A DNA stretch of 10,090 nucleotides. Origin: a bacterium UBP12_UBA5184. Lineage in GTDB: Bacteria; Vulcanimicrobiota; Vulcanimicrobiia; Vulcanimicrobiales; Vulcanimicrobiaceae. The stretch is taken from contig DHWK01000174.1 in NCBI GenBank assembly GCA_002413145.1, positions 7,790-17,879 of the forward strand. The letters run 5' to 3'. A model generated the notes under the pieces. The model saw only the letters and a program-made list of their open reading frames with translations. It was not told the DNA's origin and did no database searches. The position numbers were made by a program, and so were the translations under genes. Of the stretch, positions 1 through 6,783 are shown piece after piece. Position 1 is the first letter of the stretch; every line of letters starts with the position of its first letter.

Positions 1-1087
1 CGAGGGCGAGCGGATGCCGATCGGCGACGTCGTCGGGCGGGAGGATGAGGATGCGTCTCTGCGGATAGTCGACCGCCACACGCGCGTGAGCCAGGACGTC
101 GGCGCCGAGGACGATGTCGTAACCGTAGCCGTGGATGTCATGCAAGATCGTGTAGAGCGCGCTTGGGAAGGTCGCGCCGGCGACTGAAAGCGGCGGGACC
201 CGGGCGACGCCGGTGATGTACGAACCAACGCCCCGGACTTCGGTCGATCCTTGGAGCGGCTCTATCCCAAGCGCCTCGGCAAGCTCGAGGCTGATCGCCA
301 TCCCGGTGTTCCCCGTGTCGATCAAGCATGGAACCGTGATTTCGCCGACGCTGCACGCGACGATGGGCCGGTCGGCCCGTAGCATCGCGACCGGCTTGCC
401 GTCGCCGAAGCGTGGCAGCAGGCCCGCCGGCGCAGCCAAATGGCCGTCGCGAACTTCGCGCCGCTCGAAACGCTCACGCGGTGTGTCGTTGTAATCGATG
501 GAGAAAGGCAGCGTTACGCGACCCGAGACGCGCCGTTGGTCGCGAAAGGTGAAGCGAGAGGTGCCGTCCAGCGACGAGACGCCTGCGAGCAGTGAGGTCG
601 ATTCGTCGATGAGCGCGTCGAGGACGATGCCGCCCCGCGGTAGGACCGTAATGCGGCGATAGAGGTGGCCCGCGACGGTCACGGGTTCGCGTTCGCCGAG
701 CCGTCCGGCGGAGTGCCGGAAATCCGGATCGGTGAACGCGTATGACGCGATCGTTCGATAGGTGAGTTGGGCGGGATCGCTGCCGCGCGCCGGCAGCGCA
801 GTGTCGTTGAAGTTGACATCGTAGGAGCGGCGACCATCGAAGTAGCGGCCGGTGCAGAGCGTCCCCTCGCAGCGACGGCGCACGTAAGCGAGACCTTCTT
901 CGTCGACGCTGACCAAGCGATTGCTCCCGTCGACGCCCTCGCTTCTGACCCGAAGGCGATACGGGGCGCCGCTCGCCGCGTTCGCTTTGGACAAGAGCGC
1001 GTCGAGGAGGGTGCTCGGCGCCGCGCTCGTCGCGCTGAAGCTTACAACGATGAAGGAGCAGAGCGACGCAATTGCGGCGAAGCGCAT
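1..1087 (-). CDS. Secreted retropepsin-like aspartyl protease, C-terminus cut by window edge
   Basis: Frame read on the minus strand from ATG 1087-1085 to base 2 without a stop (362 codons seen). The chosen start gives a clear signal peptide: M-R-F, then a hydrophobic stretch (AAIASLCSFIVVSF) ending near SATSAA at about residue 23. An in-frame ATG at 1108 would add seven residues; the next upstream stop is at 1117-1115. Residues about 30-240 are a beta-rich region without a known catalytic motif, roughly like LolA-type domains (weak inference). The protease part begins with CLIDTGNTGMAIS, holding the D-T-G catalytic triad at 257-259. It continues to DIVLGADVLAHARVAVDY, matching the hydrophobic-hydrophobic-LG block that closes the retropepsin fold in PF13975/PF13650-type proteins. 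Such enzymes work as homodimers with one Asp per subunit. The probable location is outside the cytoplasmic membrane and the substrate is unknown. The gene is divergent from 1092-1478. Confidence 0.85.
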   Translation of the reverse strand, partial: MRFAAIASLCSFIVVSFSATSAAPSTLLDALLSKANAASGAPYRLRVRSEGVDGSNRLVSVDEEGLAYVRRRCEGTLCTGRYFDGRRSYDVNFNDTALPARGSDPAQLTYRTIASYAFTDPDFRHSAGRLGEREPVTVAGHLYRRITVLPRGGIVLDALIDESTSLLAGVSSLDGTSRFTFRDQRRVSGRVTLPFSIDYNDTPRERFERREVRDGHLAAPAGLLPRFGDGKPVAMLRADRPIVACSVGEITVPCLIDTGNTGMAISLELAEALGIEPLQGSTEVRGVGSYITGVARVPPLSVAGATFPSALYTILHDIHGYGYDIVLGADVLAHARVAVDYPQRRILILPPDDVADRHPLAL

Positions 1088-1091
1088 CTGG

Positions 1092-1478
1092 ATGACGTTC
1101 GAAATCATCGACGGCTACCTTCTCGGCGAACCGGTGTCCAAAGCCGATCTCGTCGACGATCTGCTCGCACATCGCAGCGCCGAACCGGCGGCCGCGCCGT
1201 TCTATCGTGCGCTTGAAGCGGTCGGAGTTCGGGCCGCCGACGAGGCTTTTGCGGCGATCAGAATCGTTCTCGCCGGCGGCGCGCCGAGCGACGGGCGCGT
1301 GCGCCGGGTACGCGCGCTGTCGGCCCTCGCCCCGGCTTGCGCGCACGGCGACCACCGCGAGATTGAAAAAATCTTTCGCCGAGATGGGGCGGTGCTGGAA
1401 GATCTCCGCGCCGCCGAGCCTTCGCCTGCGTCCCTCGGCGACGCGGCACGGCGCGCCTACCGCTCGGAATTCGCGTAA
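1092..1478 (+). CDS. Hypothetical protein, about 128 aa, no recognised family
   Basis: I do not recognise this protein. It reads MTFEIIDGYLLGEP and then a mostly helical, Ala/Arg/Glu-rich sequence ending in YRSEFA before TAA at 1476-1478. Amino-acid composition is balanced and third codon positions are G/C-rich. The overlapping frames here are arginine-rich nonsense, so this is the best coding candidate for the interval. The start is uncertain: ATG 1092 just clears the divergent protease gene (start 1087), while in-frame ATG 1050 gives 142 aa and overlaps that gene's signal-peptide region. Neither has a Shine-Dalgarno sequence. No signal peptide or membrane segment is seen. The product is probably a small soluble cytoplasmic protein; it could also be spurious. 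Confidence 0.5.
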   Translation: MTFEIIDGYLLGEPVSKADLVDDLLAHRSAEPAAAPFYRALEAVGVRAADEAFAAIRIVLAGGAPSDGRVRRVRALSALAPACAHGDHREIEKIFRRDGAVLEDLRAAEPSPASLGDAARRAYRSEFA

Positions 1479-1488
1479 AGGCAATCAC

Positions 1489-1522
1489 CGGCCCAGATTA
1501 GCGCAGGAATACGGCTGGGCCG
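1489..1522. repeat. 8-bp inverted repeat upstream of the small secreted protein gene
   Basis: Arms CGGCCCAG (1489-1496) and CTGGGCCG (1515-1522) are exact reverse complements separated by 18 bases. The repeat lies 10 bases after the stop at 1478 and 6 bases before ATG 1529. No T-run follows, so it is not a typical intrinsic terminator. It could be an operator or an RNA hairpin near the translation start, or chance in GC-rich DNA. Confidence 0.3.
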
Positions 1523-1528
1523 AACGCG

Positions 1529-1966
1529 ATGACACAGGGCGTGAAACGGAACGCCCTTCGACCGCCCGTGCGTTACCCATGCGTGAAGCTACGGTCGCCC
1601 CTGCTTGCCTTGCTTATCGCCTTTTCGGCCCTTTCGGTCGCCGGGACGGCGTTAGCTTATCCCACCGACGCCAAGAAGGAGGCGTCGCCGGCGCCGCTCG
1701 CTGCGGCGTATCCGGTGACGATCGACGGCGAGGTTACCGGGATCGATTTCAAGACCGGAATCATGACGCTGAAGGCGGGGCCGAAACGCTACGACGTCAT
1801 CGTGCTATCGAGCACGCAAATTCAGGCCTGCAAGACCGCCAGAGCGACGGCTTGCCACTCGGGCTTCATGTCGATCAGCGATATCGTGAAGGACGCGAAA
1901 GTCCACGTCACGGCGAGCCGGCGCGGCGACGAATATCGCGCCCAAGTCATTACGCTGGTCCGCTAG
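1529..1966 (+). CDS. Small secreted beta-rich protein (possibly DUF5666-like)
   Basis: 145 codons from ATG 1529, but the true start may be GTG 1583. That would leave V/M-K-L-R followed by a textbook hydrophobic core (SPLLALLIAFSALSVAG) and an A-L-A cleavage site before YPTDAKK. The 18 residues added by ATG 1529 contain several Arg and Pro and look less natural. The mature part is about 100 residues: an Ala/Pro linker, then VTIDGEVTGIDFKTGIMTLK, a middle strand, ISDIVKDAKVHVTAS and a last strand EYRAQVITLVR. This alternation, with a glycine-turn-threonine-leucine start, resembles the OB-like barrel of DUF5666-type domains; the assignment is by eye. Two cysteines eleven residues apart (in QACKT and ATACH) could form a disulfide outside the cytoplasm. 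Function is unknown. The gene lies 83 bases before the ABC ATPase and may or may not belong to the same transcript. Confidence 0.75.
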   Translation: MTQGVKRNALRPPVRYPCVKLRSPLLALLIAFSALSVAGTALAYPTDAKKEASPAPLAAAYPVTIDGEVTGIDFKTGIMTLKAGPKRYDVIVLSSTQIQACKTARATACHSGFMSISDIVKDAKVHVTASRRGDEYRAQVITLVR

Positions 1967-2028
1967 CCCAAACGAGGCCGCGGGGGCCGCAGAAGCAGGC
2001 TCGGGCGCGAGCGGCGCGTAGCACACTA

Positions 2029-2040
2029 GCTGCCGGCAGC
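2029..2040. repeat. 12-bp perfect palindrome before the ABC ATPase gene
   Basis: GCTGCCGGCAGC is its own reverse complement and ends 9 bases before the ATG at 2050. It is the only notable structure in the 83-base gap 1967-2049, where I see no convincing -10/-35 pair and no Shine-Dalgarno sequence. It may be an operator half of the recycling operon or chance. Confidence 0.25.
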
Positions 2041-2049
2041 GGCTGCACG

Positions 2050-3105
2050 ATGGTCGATCTACGCCTCAGCAACATCTCGAAGACGTACCGGCGCGGGACC
2101 GCGCCGGTCTTTGCGTTGCGCGACGTTACGCTCGAGATCGCCCGCGGCGAACTCATGGCGGTCGTCGGTCCCTCGGGTTGCGGCAAGACGACGCTGCTGC
2201 GCGTCGTCGCCGGCCTCGAGCGTCCGGAGACGGGCAACGTCTACTTCGGCGAGCGCGAGGTCCTCGCAGTCCCCGCCGAGCGGCGCGGTGTCGGTTTCGT
2301 CTTTCAACATCCGGCGCTGTACCCGCATCTTTCGGTGTACGAAAACGTCGCCTTCGGACCGCATTCGCAGCGCTTCCCCGCGGCGTCGGTCGATGCGAGC
2401 GTGCGCGAGGCTGCGCGGCAGATGCGCGTCGACGAGGACTTGCTGCCCCACGCTCCGCGCGAACTTTCGGGGGGACAACGCCAGCGCGTCGCGCTCGCTC
2501 GCGCGCTTGCGACGAAGCCGCAGATTCTGCTGCTCGACGAACCGCTCTCGGCGCTCGACGCCCAGCTGCGGCTCGAATTGCGGGTCGAACTCGCGCGCAT
2601 CCACGACGCCAGCGCGGCGACGACGCTCTTCGTCACGCACGACCAATCCGAGGCGCTTTCGATCGGCCGGCGCATCGCGGTGATGCGCGATGGGCGAATC
2701 GAACAGGTGGGGACGGCGCGCGAACTCTACGATCGGCCGGCGAACGTCTTCGTCGCCCAATTCATCGGTGCGCCGCCGATGGCGTTATTTTCGGGGACGA
2801 TCTCGGACGGCCGTTTCAGCGCCGCGGGCGGCCTGACGTTCGCTCTCGCAGCTGGGGGGCCCGGTCCGGCGCTCGCAGGTTTTCGCGCAAGCGATGCGCG
2901 GATTGCCGACGACGGCGAACTTCGGGGGACGGTAAGCGCCGTGGAAGATCTTGGCGCCGATACCTACGCCTACGTCGGGGGTGCGTTCGGCACGATCGTC
3001 GTCCGTACGCAGGCGACCGTGCGTCCGGGAGAGAGCGTCGCCGTGCGACTCGACGGCGCGCGCGCGAAACTCTTCGACGTGGACGGAAAAAGAAAAGACG
3101 CGTGA
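2050..3105 (+). CDS. Sugar-type ABC transporter ATP-binding protein (MsmK/UgpC/MalK-like)
   Basis: 351 aa from ATG 2050; the frame is open far upstream, but that extension is arginine-rich and not protein-like. All ABC ATPase motifs are intact: Walker A GPSGCGKT (40-47), Q-loop VFQHPALYP (Q87), signature LSGGQ (139-143), Walker B ILLLDEP (159-165), D-loop SALD (167-170) and H-loop H198. YDRPANVFVAQFIG (228-240) and a beta-rich tail to about 345 match the C-terminal TOBE/MOP regulatory domain of carbohydrate importers (CUT1 class). It would energise uptake of a sugar or muropeptide as a cytoplasmic homodimer bound to two permeases. No permease or binding protein is encoded here, so it probably serves partners elsewhere, as MsmK-type shared ATPases do. 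Its TGA overlaps the GTG of nagZ (GTGA, 3102-3105). A spermidine/Fe-type importer is a less likely alternative. Confidence 0.9.
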   Translation: MVDLRLSNISKTYRRGTAPVFALRDVTLEIARGELMAVVGPSGCGKTTLLRVVAGLERPETGNVYFGEREVLAVPAERRGVGFVFQHPALYPHLSVYENVAFGPHSQRFPAASVDASVREAARQMRVDEDLLPHAPRELSGGQRQRVALARALATKPQILLLDEPLSALDAQLRLELRVELARIHDASAATTLFVTHDQSEALSIGRRIAVMRDGRIEQVGTARELYDRPANVFVAQFIGAPPMALFSGTISDGRFSAAGGLTFALAAGGPGPALAGFRASDARIADDGELRGTVSAVEDLGADTYAYVGGAFGTIVVRTQATVRPGESVAVRLDGARAKLFDVDGKRKDA

Positions 3106-4577
3106 CCAGCCTCGAGCGCCTCGCCGGAAGCTTGCTGTGCGTGGGTTTCGACGGCGAGTCGGCGACGGCGCCGCTCGTCGACGAATTGCGCGCACTCGCG
3201 CCCGGCGGCGTCATCCTGTTTGCGCGCAACGTCTCAACGCCGGCTCGCACTCGCGAGTTGATCGACGCCATCCGAGCCGAGCTCGGGGACAGCGTCGTCG
3301 CCGTCGACCAGGAAGGCGGACGCGTCGCGCGCTTCCGGCGCGAATTCCCCGCCAGTCCCTCGGCGATGGCCGTCGCCGCCGCCGGCGATCCGGCGGCGGC
3401 CGAACTATTGGCTTTCGGATTGGCGAACGAATTGCAGCGGGCCGGCGTTGACCTCAATTTCGCGCCCGTCGCCGATCTCGCGCTCGAGCCGCGTAACACC
3501 GTCATCGGGACGCGAGCGTATTCGGACGACCCCGGAAGGGCCGCCTCGTTTGTGGCCGCGACCGTGCGTGGCTTGCAACGCGGCGGCGTCGGCGCGACGC
3601 TCAAGCATTTTCCGGGCCACGGGGCGACGGCGGCCGATTCGCACCTCGCTCTGCCGGTGCTCGAGGTCGACCTGGCGAGACTCCGGTCGCGTGAGTTTGT
3701 TCCATTCGAGGCCGGAATCGGCGCCGGTGCGCGCGCGGTGCTGCTGGGACACCTCGCCGTCCCCGCGCTCGATTCCGAGTTGCCGGCGTCGCTTTCGGGC
3801 CGCGTCGTCGCGACCCTGAGAGACGAACTCGGCTTCGCGGGCGTCGTCGTGACCGATTGCCTGCAGATGGAAGCCATCGCGGGTGGCATCGGGACCGTTC
3901 GCGGCGCGGTGCTGGCGCTCGCCGCCGGTGCCGACTTGCTCACGATCAGTCACGATCTTTGTGTCGCGCGCGCGGTTCGGGATGCGATCGTCGCGGCGAT
4001 CGAAAGCGGAGAACTGCAGAAATCGAGGCTCGAGGCCTCGGCGGCACGCGTCGCGGGGCTGCGCGATTCCGCCGTTGCGCCGGCAGAGAGGCTCGCTGTC
4101 GGCCCGCTCGCCGCGCGCATCGCCCGCGCAGCGATCAAACTCGTGCGCGGCGATGCCAAACTGCCGCGCGACCGGCCGGTCAACGTCGTCTCGTTCGAAG
4201 GCGACGCCGGCGACGGCGTTGCGTCGCATTCCGGCGCTGACCTGCCCCTTCACCTCGCGCTGCGGCGCCGCCGTTTCCAAGCGGAGTCGCTGCGCGTCGC
4301 GCTCTCGCCGCGGCACGAGATGCTGGAGAACTTGCTCGCCCTCGTCGCGGCGCAAAGCGATCGTTCCCTGGTCGTCGTGATGCGCCGCGCGCACCTTCAT
4401 GAAGCGCAGGCGAGTGCGATCGACGCGTTGCTGGCGCTTGCGCCGGGCGCCCGCCTCGTTTCGGCCCTCGAGCCTTTCGACGTCGCTCGCTTTCCGCAGG
4501 CCGCGACGGTCCTGTGTACGTACGGCGACGACGAGCTGATGATCGACGCGCTCGCCGACGTCTTGGCGGGCGCGTGA
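3102..4577 (+). CDS. nagZ: Beta-N-acetylglucosaminidase NagZ (GH3), two-domain
   Basis: 491 aa from GTG 3102, chosen because it overlaps the preceding stop by four bases and begins just before the conserved fold (LLCVGFDG). NagZ hydrolyses the GlcNAc-beta-1,4-(anhydro)MurNAc bond of muropeptides. Visible GH3 hallmarks are PGGVILFARN (34-43), VDQEGGRVARF (68-78), KHFPGHG (168-174), the D-x-H acid/base loop ADSH (H181) and the nucleophile Asp in VVTDCLQM (D252). After the TIM barrel (to about 330) there is a further domain of about 150 residues. This makes it longer than the single-domain Gram-negative NagZ (about 340 aa) and closer to two-domain Bacillus NagZ. No signal peptide is visible, so it is probably cytoplasmic, unlike the exported Bacillus enzyme. 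The next gene is an AmiE-like hydrolase, as in Bacillus. Confidence 0.95.
   Translation: MTSLERLAGSLLCVGFDGESATAPLVDELRALAPGGVILFARNVSTPARTRELIDAIRAELGDSVVAVDQEGGRVARFRREFPASPSAMAVAAAGDPAAAELLAFGLANELQRAGVDLNFAPVADLALEPRNTVIGTRAYSDDPGRAASFVAATVRGLQRGGVGATLKHFPGHGATAADSHLALPVLEVDLARLRSREFVPFEAGIGAGARAVLLGHLAVPALDSELPASLSGRVVATLRDELGFAGVVVTDCLQMEAIAGGIGTVRGAVLALAAGADLLTISHDLCVARAVRDAIVAAIESGELQKSRLEASAARVAGLRDSAVAPAERLAVGPLAARIARAAIKLVRGDAKLPRDRPVNVVSFEGDAGDGVASHSGADLPLHLALRRRRFQAESLRVALSPRHEMLENLLALVAAQSDRSLVVVMRRAHLHEAQASAIDALLALAPGARLVSALEPFDVARFPQAATVLCTYGDDELMIDALADVLAGA
3375..3400. repeat. Perfect 11-bp hairpin inside nagZ
   Basis: Arms GCCGCCGCCGG (3375-3385) and CCGGCGGCGGC (3390-3400) flank a four-base loop. 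The stretch encodes AAAGDPAAA (residues about 92-100 of NagZ), so it arises from alanine codons on both sides of Gly-Asp-Pro. It could form a strong mRNA stem but is most simply a product of codon use. Confidence 0.4.
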
Positions 4578-5599
4578 AGGCGGCATCCGGGATCGTGCGC
4601 GCCGCGCTCGGCAAACGGTTCACGGCCGCCGTATTGCGCGTCGAACGCGGCGGCGCCGTCGTCTCCGAAGAGGCGTTCGGAGCGGTCGACGATTCGGCCG
4701 GCGCGCCGCCGATCGAACTTACGACTCGGTTCGATCTGGCCTCGTTGACCAAACCGTTTGTCGCCACCGCGATCTTGATCGCCGTCGGCGAGGGGAAGTT
4801 GGCCCTCGACGGGCCGCTGACGGGGATCGTGCCGGAATGGCGCGGCCTGCCGCAGGCTGCAATCACGCCGCGTATGCTGCTGGCCCACACATCCGGGATG
4901 CAATCGGGCGCCGACTATCGCGTCTTGCTCGGGCACAACCTCGAACGTTTCGCCGTCGAACGAAGCCTGGGCGCGGCACCGAACGAGCGCGTCATCTATA
5001 GCGACCTGGGATTCATCGCCCTCGGCGTCATTCTGGCGCGTCTCCACGGCGAGTCGCTGGCAACGGTCATGTCCAGGACGCTTGCCGCGTGCGGCGCCAC
5101 CCAGACGGGATTTCGACCGAGCGCCGAGGTCGGCCCGATGCCGGCGACCGAAGAAGACGGCTGGCGCGGCCGCGTCCGCGGAACCGTGCACGATGAGAAG
5201 GCACATTTGATGAACGGCGTCGCCGGCCACGCAGGCCTATTCGGAACCGCTCGCGACGTCGCGGCGCTGAGCGAGGTTTTCTTGGGGACGAGTTGTGGGC
5301 GCCGCCGGCCGGCGCTCGCGGCGCATCTGGCGGGCGAGGCGGTCGTCGAACAGGGCCGCGACGCGATCTTGCGGCGCGGCCTCGGTTGGGCGCTCAAAAC
5401 AACCCAAGAGAATTCATGCGGCGCGCTGCTGTCGCGCGCGACCTTCGGACACACCGGTTTCACGGGGACCTGCGTCTGGGCAGATCCGCAGCGCGACCTC
5501 TCGGTCGTGCTGCTGACCAATGCCGTCTACTTCGGTCGCCACGATCTACGCGACGTTCGCGCCGCCGTTTGCGATGCCGTAGCCTGCGAGGCCGCGTGA
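4574..5599 (+). CDS. AmiE/YfeW-type serine hydrolase (beta-lactamase family), probable MurNAc-L-Ala amidase
   Basis: 341 aa from GTG 4574, which overlaps the nagZ stop as GTGA; an ATG at 4514 would overlap nagZ by 64 bases and adds an Arg-rich lead. Class C beta-lactamase/PBP-fold motifs are present: S-x-x-K as DLASLTKPF (S57, K60), LLAHTSGM (103-109), Y-S-D as VIYSDLGF (Y142) and H-T-G as FGHTGFTG (293-295) in place of K-T-G. GTVHDEKAHLMNGVAGHAGLF (203-223) is typical of the YfeW/AmiE-like branch. In Bacillus subtilis, AmiE is encoded beside NagZ and splits MurNAc from the peptide after GlcNAc removal; in E. coli, yfeW lies beside murQ. The same job is inferred here. No signal peptide is visible, suggesting cytoplasmic action. 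Alternatives are an esterase or a D,D-carboxypeptidase. Confidence 0.82.
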   Translation: MKAASGIVRAALGKRFTAAVLRVERGGAVVSEEAFGAVDDSAGAPPIELTTRFDLASLTKPFVATAILIAVGEGKLALDGPLTGIVPEWRGLPQAAITPRMLLAHTSGMQSGADYRVLLGHNLERFAVERSLGAAPNERVIYSDLGFIALGVILARLHGESLATVMSRTLAACGATQTGFRPSAEVGPMPATEEDGWRGRVRGTVHDEKAHLMNGVAGHAGLFGTARDVAALSEVFLGTSCGRRRPALAAHLAGEAVVEQGRDAILRRGLGWALKTTQENSCGALLSRATFGHTGFTGTCVWADPQRDLSVVLLTNAVYFGRHDLRDVRAAVCDAVACEAA

Positions 5600-6783
5600 T
5601 GCGTGCCCTTGGCTTGATGTCGGGGACGTCGCTCGATGGCGTCTCCGCAGCCCTCGTCGAATTGACGCCGCGCGAAAGCGGCTACCTGATCGAGATCGTT
5701 CGCTTTCAGACGATTTCCTTCGAGCCCGAATTTCGCGCCAGACTACTCGACGAGATCGTCGCGCCGCATCAACCGTCGCCGGCGGCGCTCGCGCAGACCG
5801 ATCGCGAACTCGGTCTGCGTTTCGCGGCTGTAGCCCTTGAGGTCTCGCAGGACCGGCGTCCCGACTTTGTGGCGAACCACGGGTTGACGGTCTTTCATGA
5901 CGGCCTCGCCCACCGGACGATGCAACTCGGCGATCCTTATCTGATCCGCGATGCCGTCGAGGCGTCGGTGATCTTCGATTTCCGCCGAGCCGATTGCGCC
6001 GCGGGCGGGCAGGGCGCGCCGCTGGTCCCCTTCGTCGATACGCTACTCTTTGCGTCGGCCAACGTAGATACGATTTGCCTCAACCTCGGAGGCATCGCGA
6101 ATCTGACGATCATTCCGCGCGGGGCCACGCCCCAAGGGGTCAGCGCGTGGGACTGCGGGCCGGGCAACGTCTTAATCGATGCGTTCGTGCGCCTGCGCAC
6201 CCGCGGTCGCGAACAGTTCGACAAAGGGGGCATGCATGCGATCGCCGGACGCGTCGACCGCACGCTCCTGTCGCGCTTGTTGAAGAACCCGTATTTCGCG
6301 ACGGCTCCGCCGAAATCGACGGGACGCGAACGTTTTGGCGCCGCGCTCCTGGGCCGCTACGCGCGCTCGCTCGCGAAGCTCTCGCTCGAGGACGGCTGCG
6401 CGACGTTCGCGGCGCTGTCGGTCGAGGCGATCGCGCTCTCCATCGAGCGCTGGGGACCGGCCGAGGCGCGCGTGATCGTAAGCGGAGGCGGCGTGCACAA
6501 CAAGTCGCTGCTTGCGGGAATCGCAGTTCGTTTGGGACGCGGCTACGTGGTGCGTCCCTCCGAAGACGCCGGCATCGACGCCGGCGCTAAGGAGGCTCTG
6601 GCGTTTGCGATCCTCGGCTACGAGACGTTGCGCGGCCGAGCCGCCGGTATGCCGGCGGTAACCGGCGCCCGGCACGCCGCCGTCCTTGGCGCGATCGCGC
6701 CGTTTGAGCTCGCCGCCCTGCTGGCGAAGGTGGAGCGCGAACTCGCCGAACCACTCGCCGAACTAGAGGACGATTCGGCATGA
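5599..6783 (+). CDS. anmK: Anhydro-N-acetylmuramic acid kinase AnmK
   Basis: 394 aa from ATG 5599, sharing one base with the preceding TGA; in-frame GTG 5596 is an alternative one codon earlier. AnmK hydrolyses the 1,6-anhydro ring and phosphorylates in one step: anhMurNAc + ATP + water gives MurNAc-6-P. Family motifs in order are GLMSGTSLDG (5-14), NHGLTVFH (93-100), QLGDPYLI (109-116), DFRRADCAAGGQGAPLVPFVD (127-147), LNLGGIAN (161-168), WDCGPGN (184-190), PPKSTGRE (237-244), SGGGVHN (295-301) and a late GIDAGAKEALAFA. D185 corresponds to the Asp base of the usual D-T-G-P-G-N motif; here the Thr is Cys. Length is normal (about 370-390). Its presence implies that lytic transglycosylases supply anhydro-sugars, and its product feeds MurQ two genes on. 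Confidence 0.96.
   Translation: MRALGLMSGTSLDGVSAALVELTPRESGYLIEIVRFQTISFEPEFRARLLDEIVAPHQPSPAALAQTDRELGLRFAAVALEVSQDRRPDFVANHGLTVFHDGLAHRTMQLGDPYLIRDAVEASVIFDFRRADCAAGGQGAPLVPFVDTLLFASANVDTICLNLGGIANLTIIPRGATPQGVSAWDCGPGNVLIDAFVRLRTRGREQFDKGGMHAIAGRVDRTLLSRLLKNPYFATAPPKSTGRERFGAALLGRYARSLAKLSLEDGCATFAALSVEAIALSIERWGPAEARVIVSGGGVHNKSLLAGIAVRLGRGYVVRPSEDAGIDAGAKEALAFAILGYETLRGRAAGMPAVTGARHAAVLGAIAPFELAALLAKVERELAEPLAELEDDSA

Noticed and set aside
213..494. Plus-strand frame of 93 codons
   Set aside because: Antisense of the protease catalytic domain, whose minus-strand reading holds clear conserved motifs.
474..1484. Long minus-strand open frame of 336 codons
   Set aside because: Arginine-rich, without a known motif, and out of frame with the aspartyl protease, whose signal peptide and D-T-G motif mark the true frame.
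1207..2049. Upstream extension of the ABC ATPase frame
   Set aside because: Arg/Pro-rich sequence overlapping other genes; conserved homology begins at MVDLRLSNISKTY (2050).
2178..3101. Upstream extension of the nagZ frame
   Set aside because: It is the shifted frame of the ABC ATPase gene and is arginine-rich; NagZ begins at GTG 3102.
2816..4586. Long minus-strand frames opposite nagZ
   Set aside because: Low-complexity Ser/Arg-rich products opposite strong NagZ motifs; a usual side effect of GC-rich codon use.
5293..5598. Upstream extension of the anmK frame
   Set aside because: It is the shifted frame of the serine hydrolase gene; AnmK begins with MRALGLMSGTSLDG.
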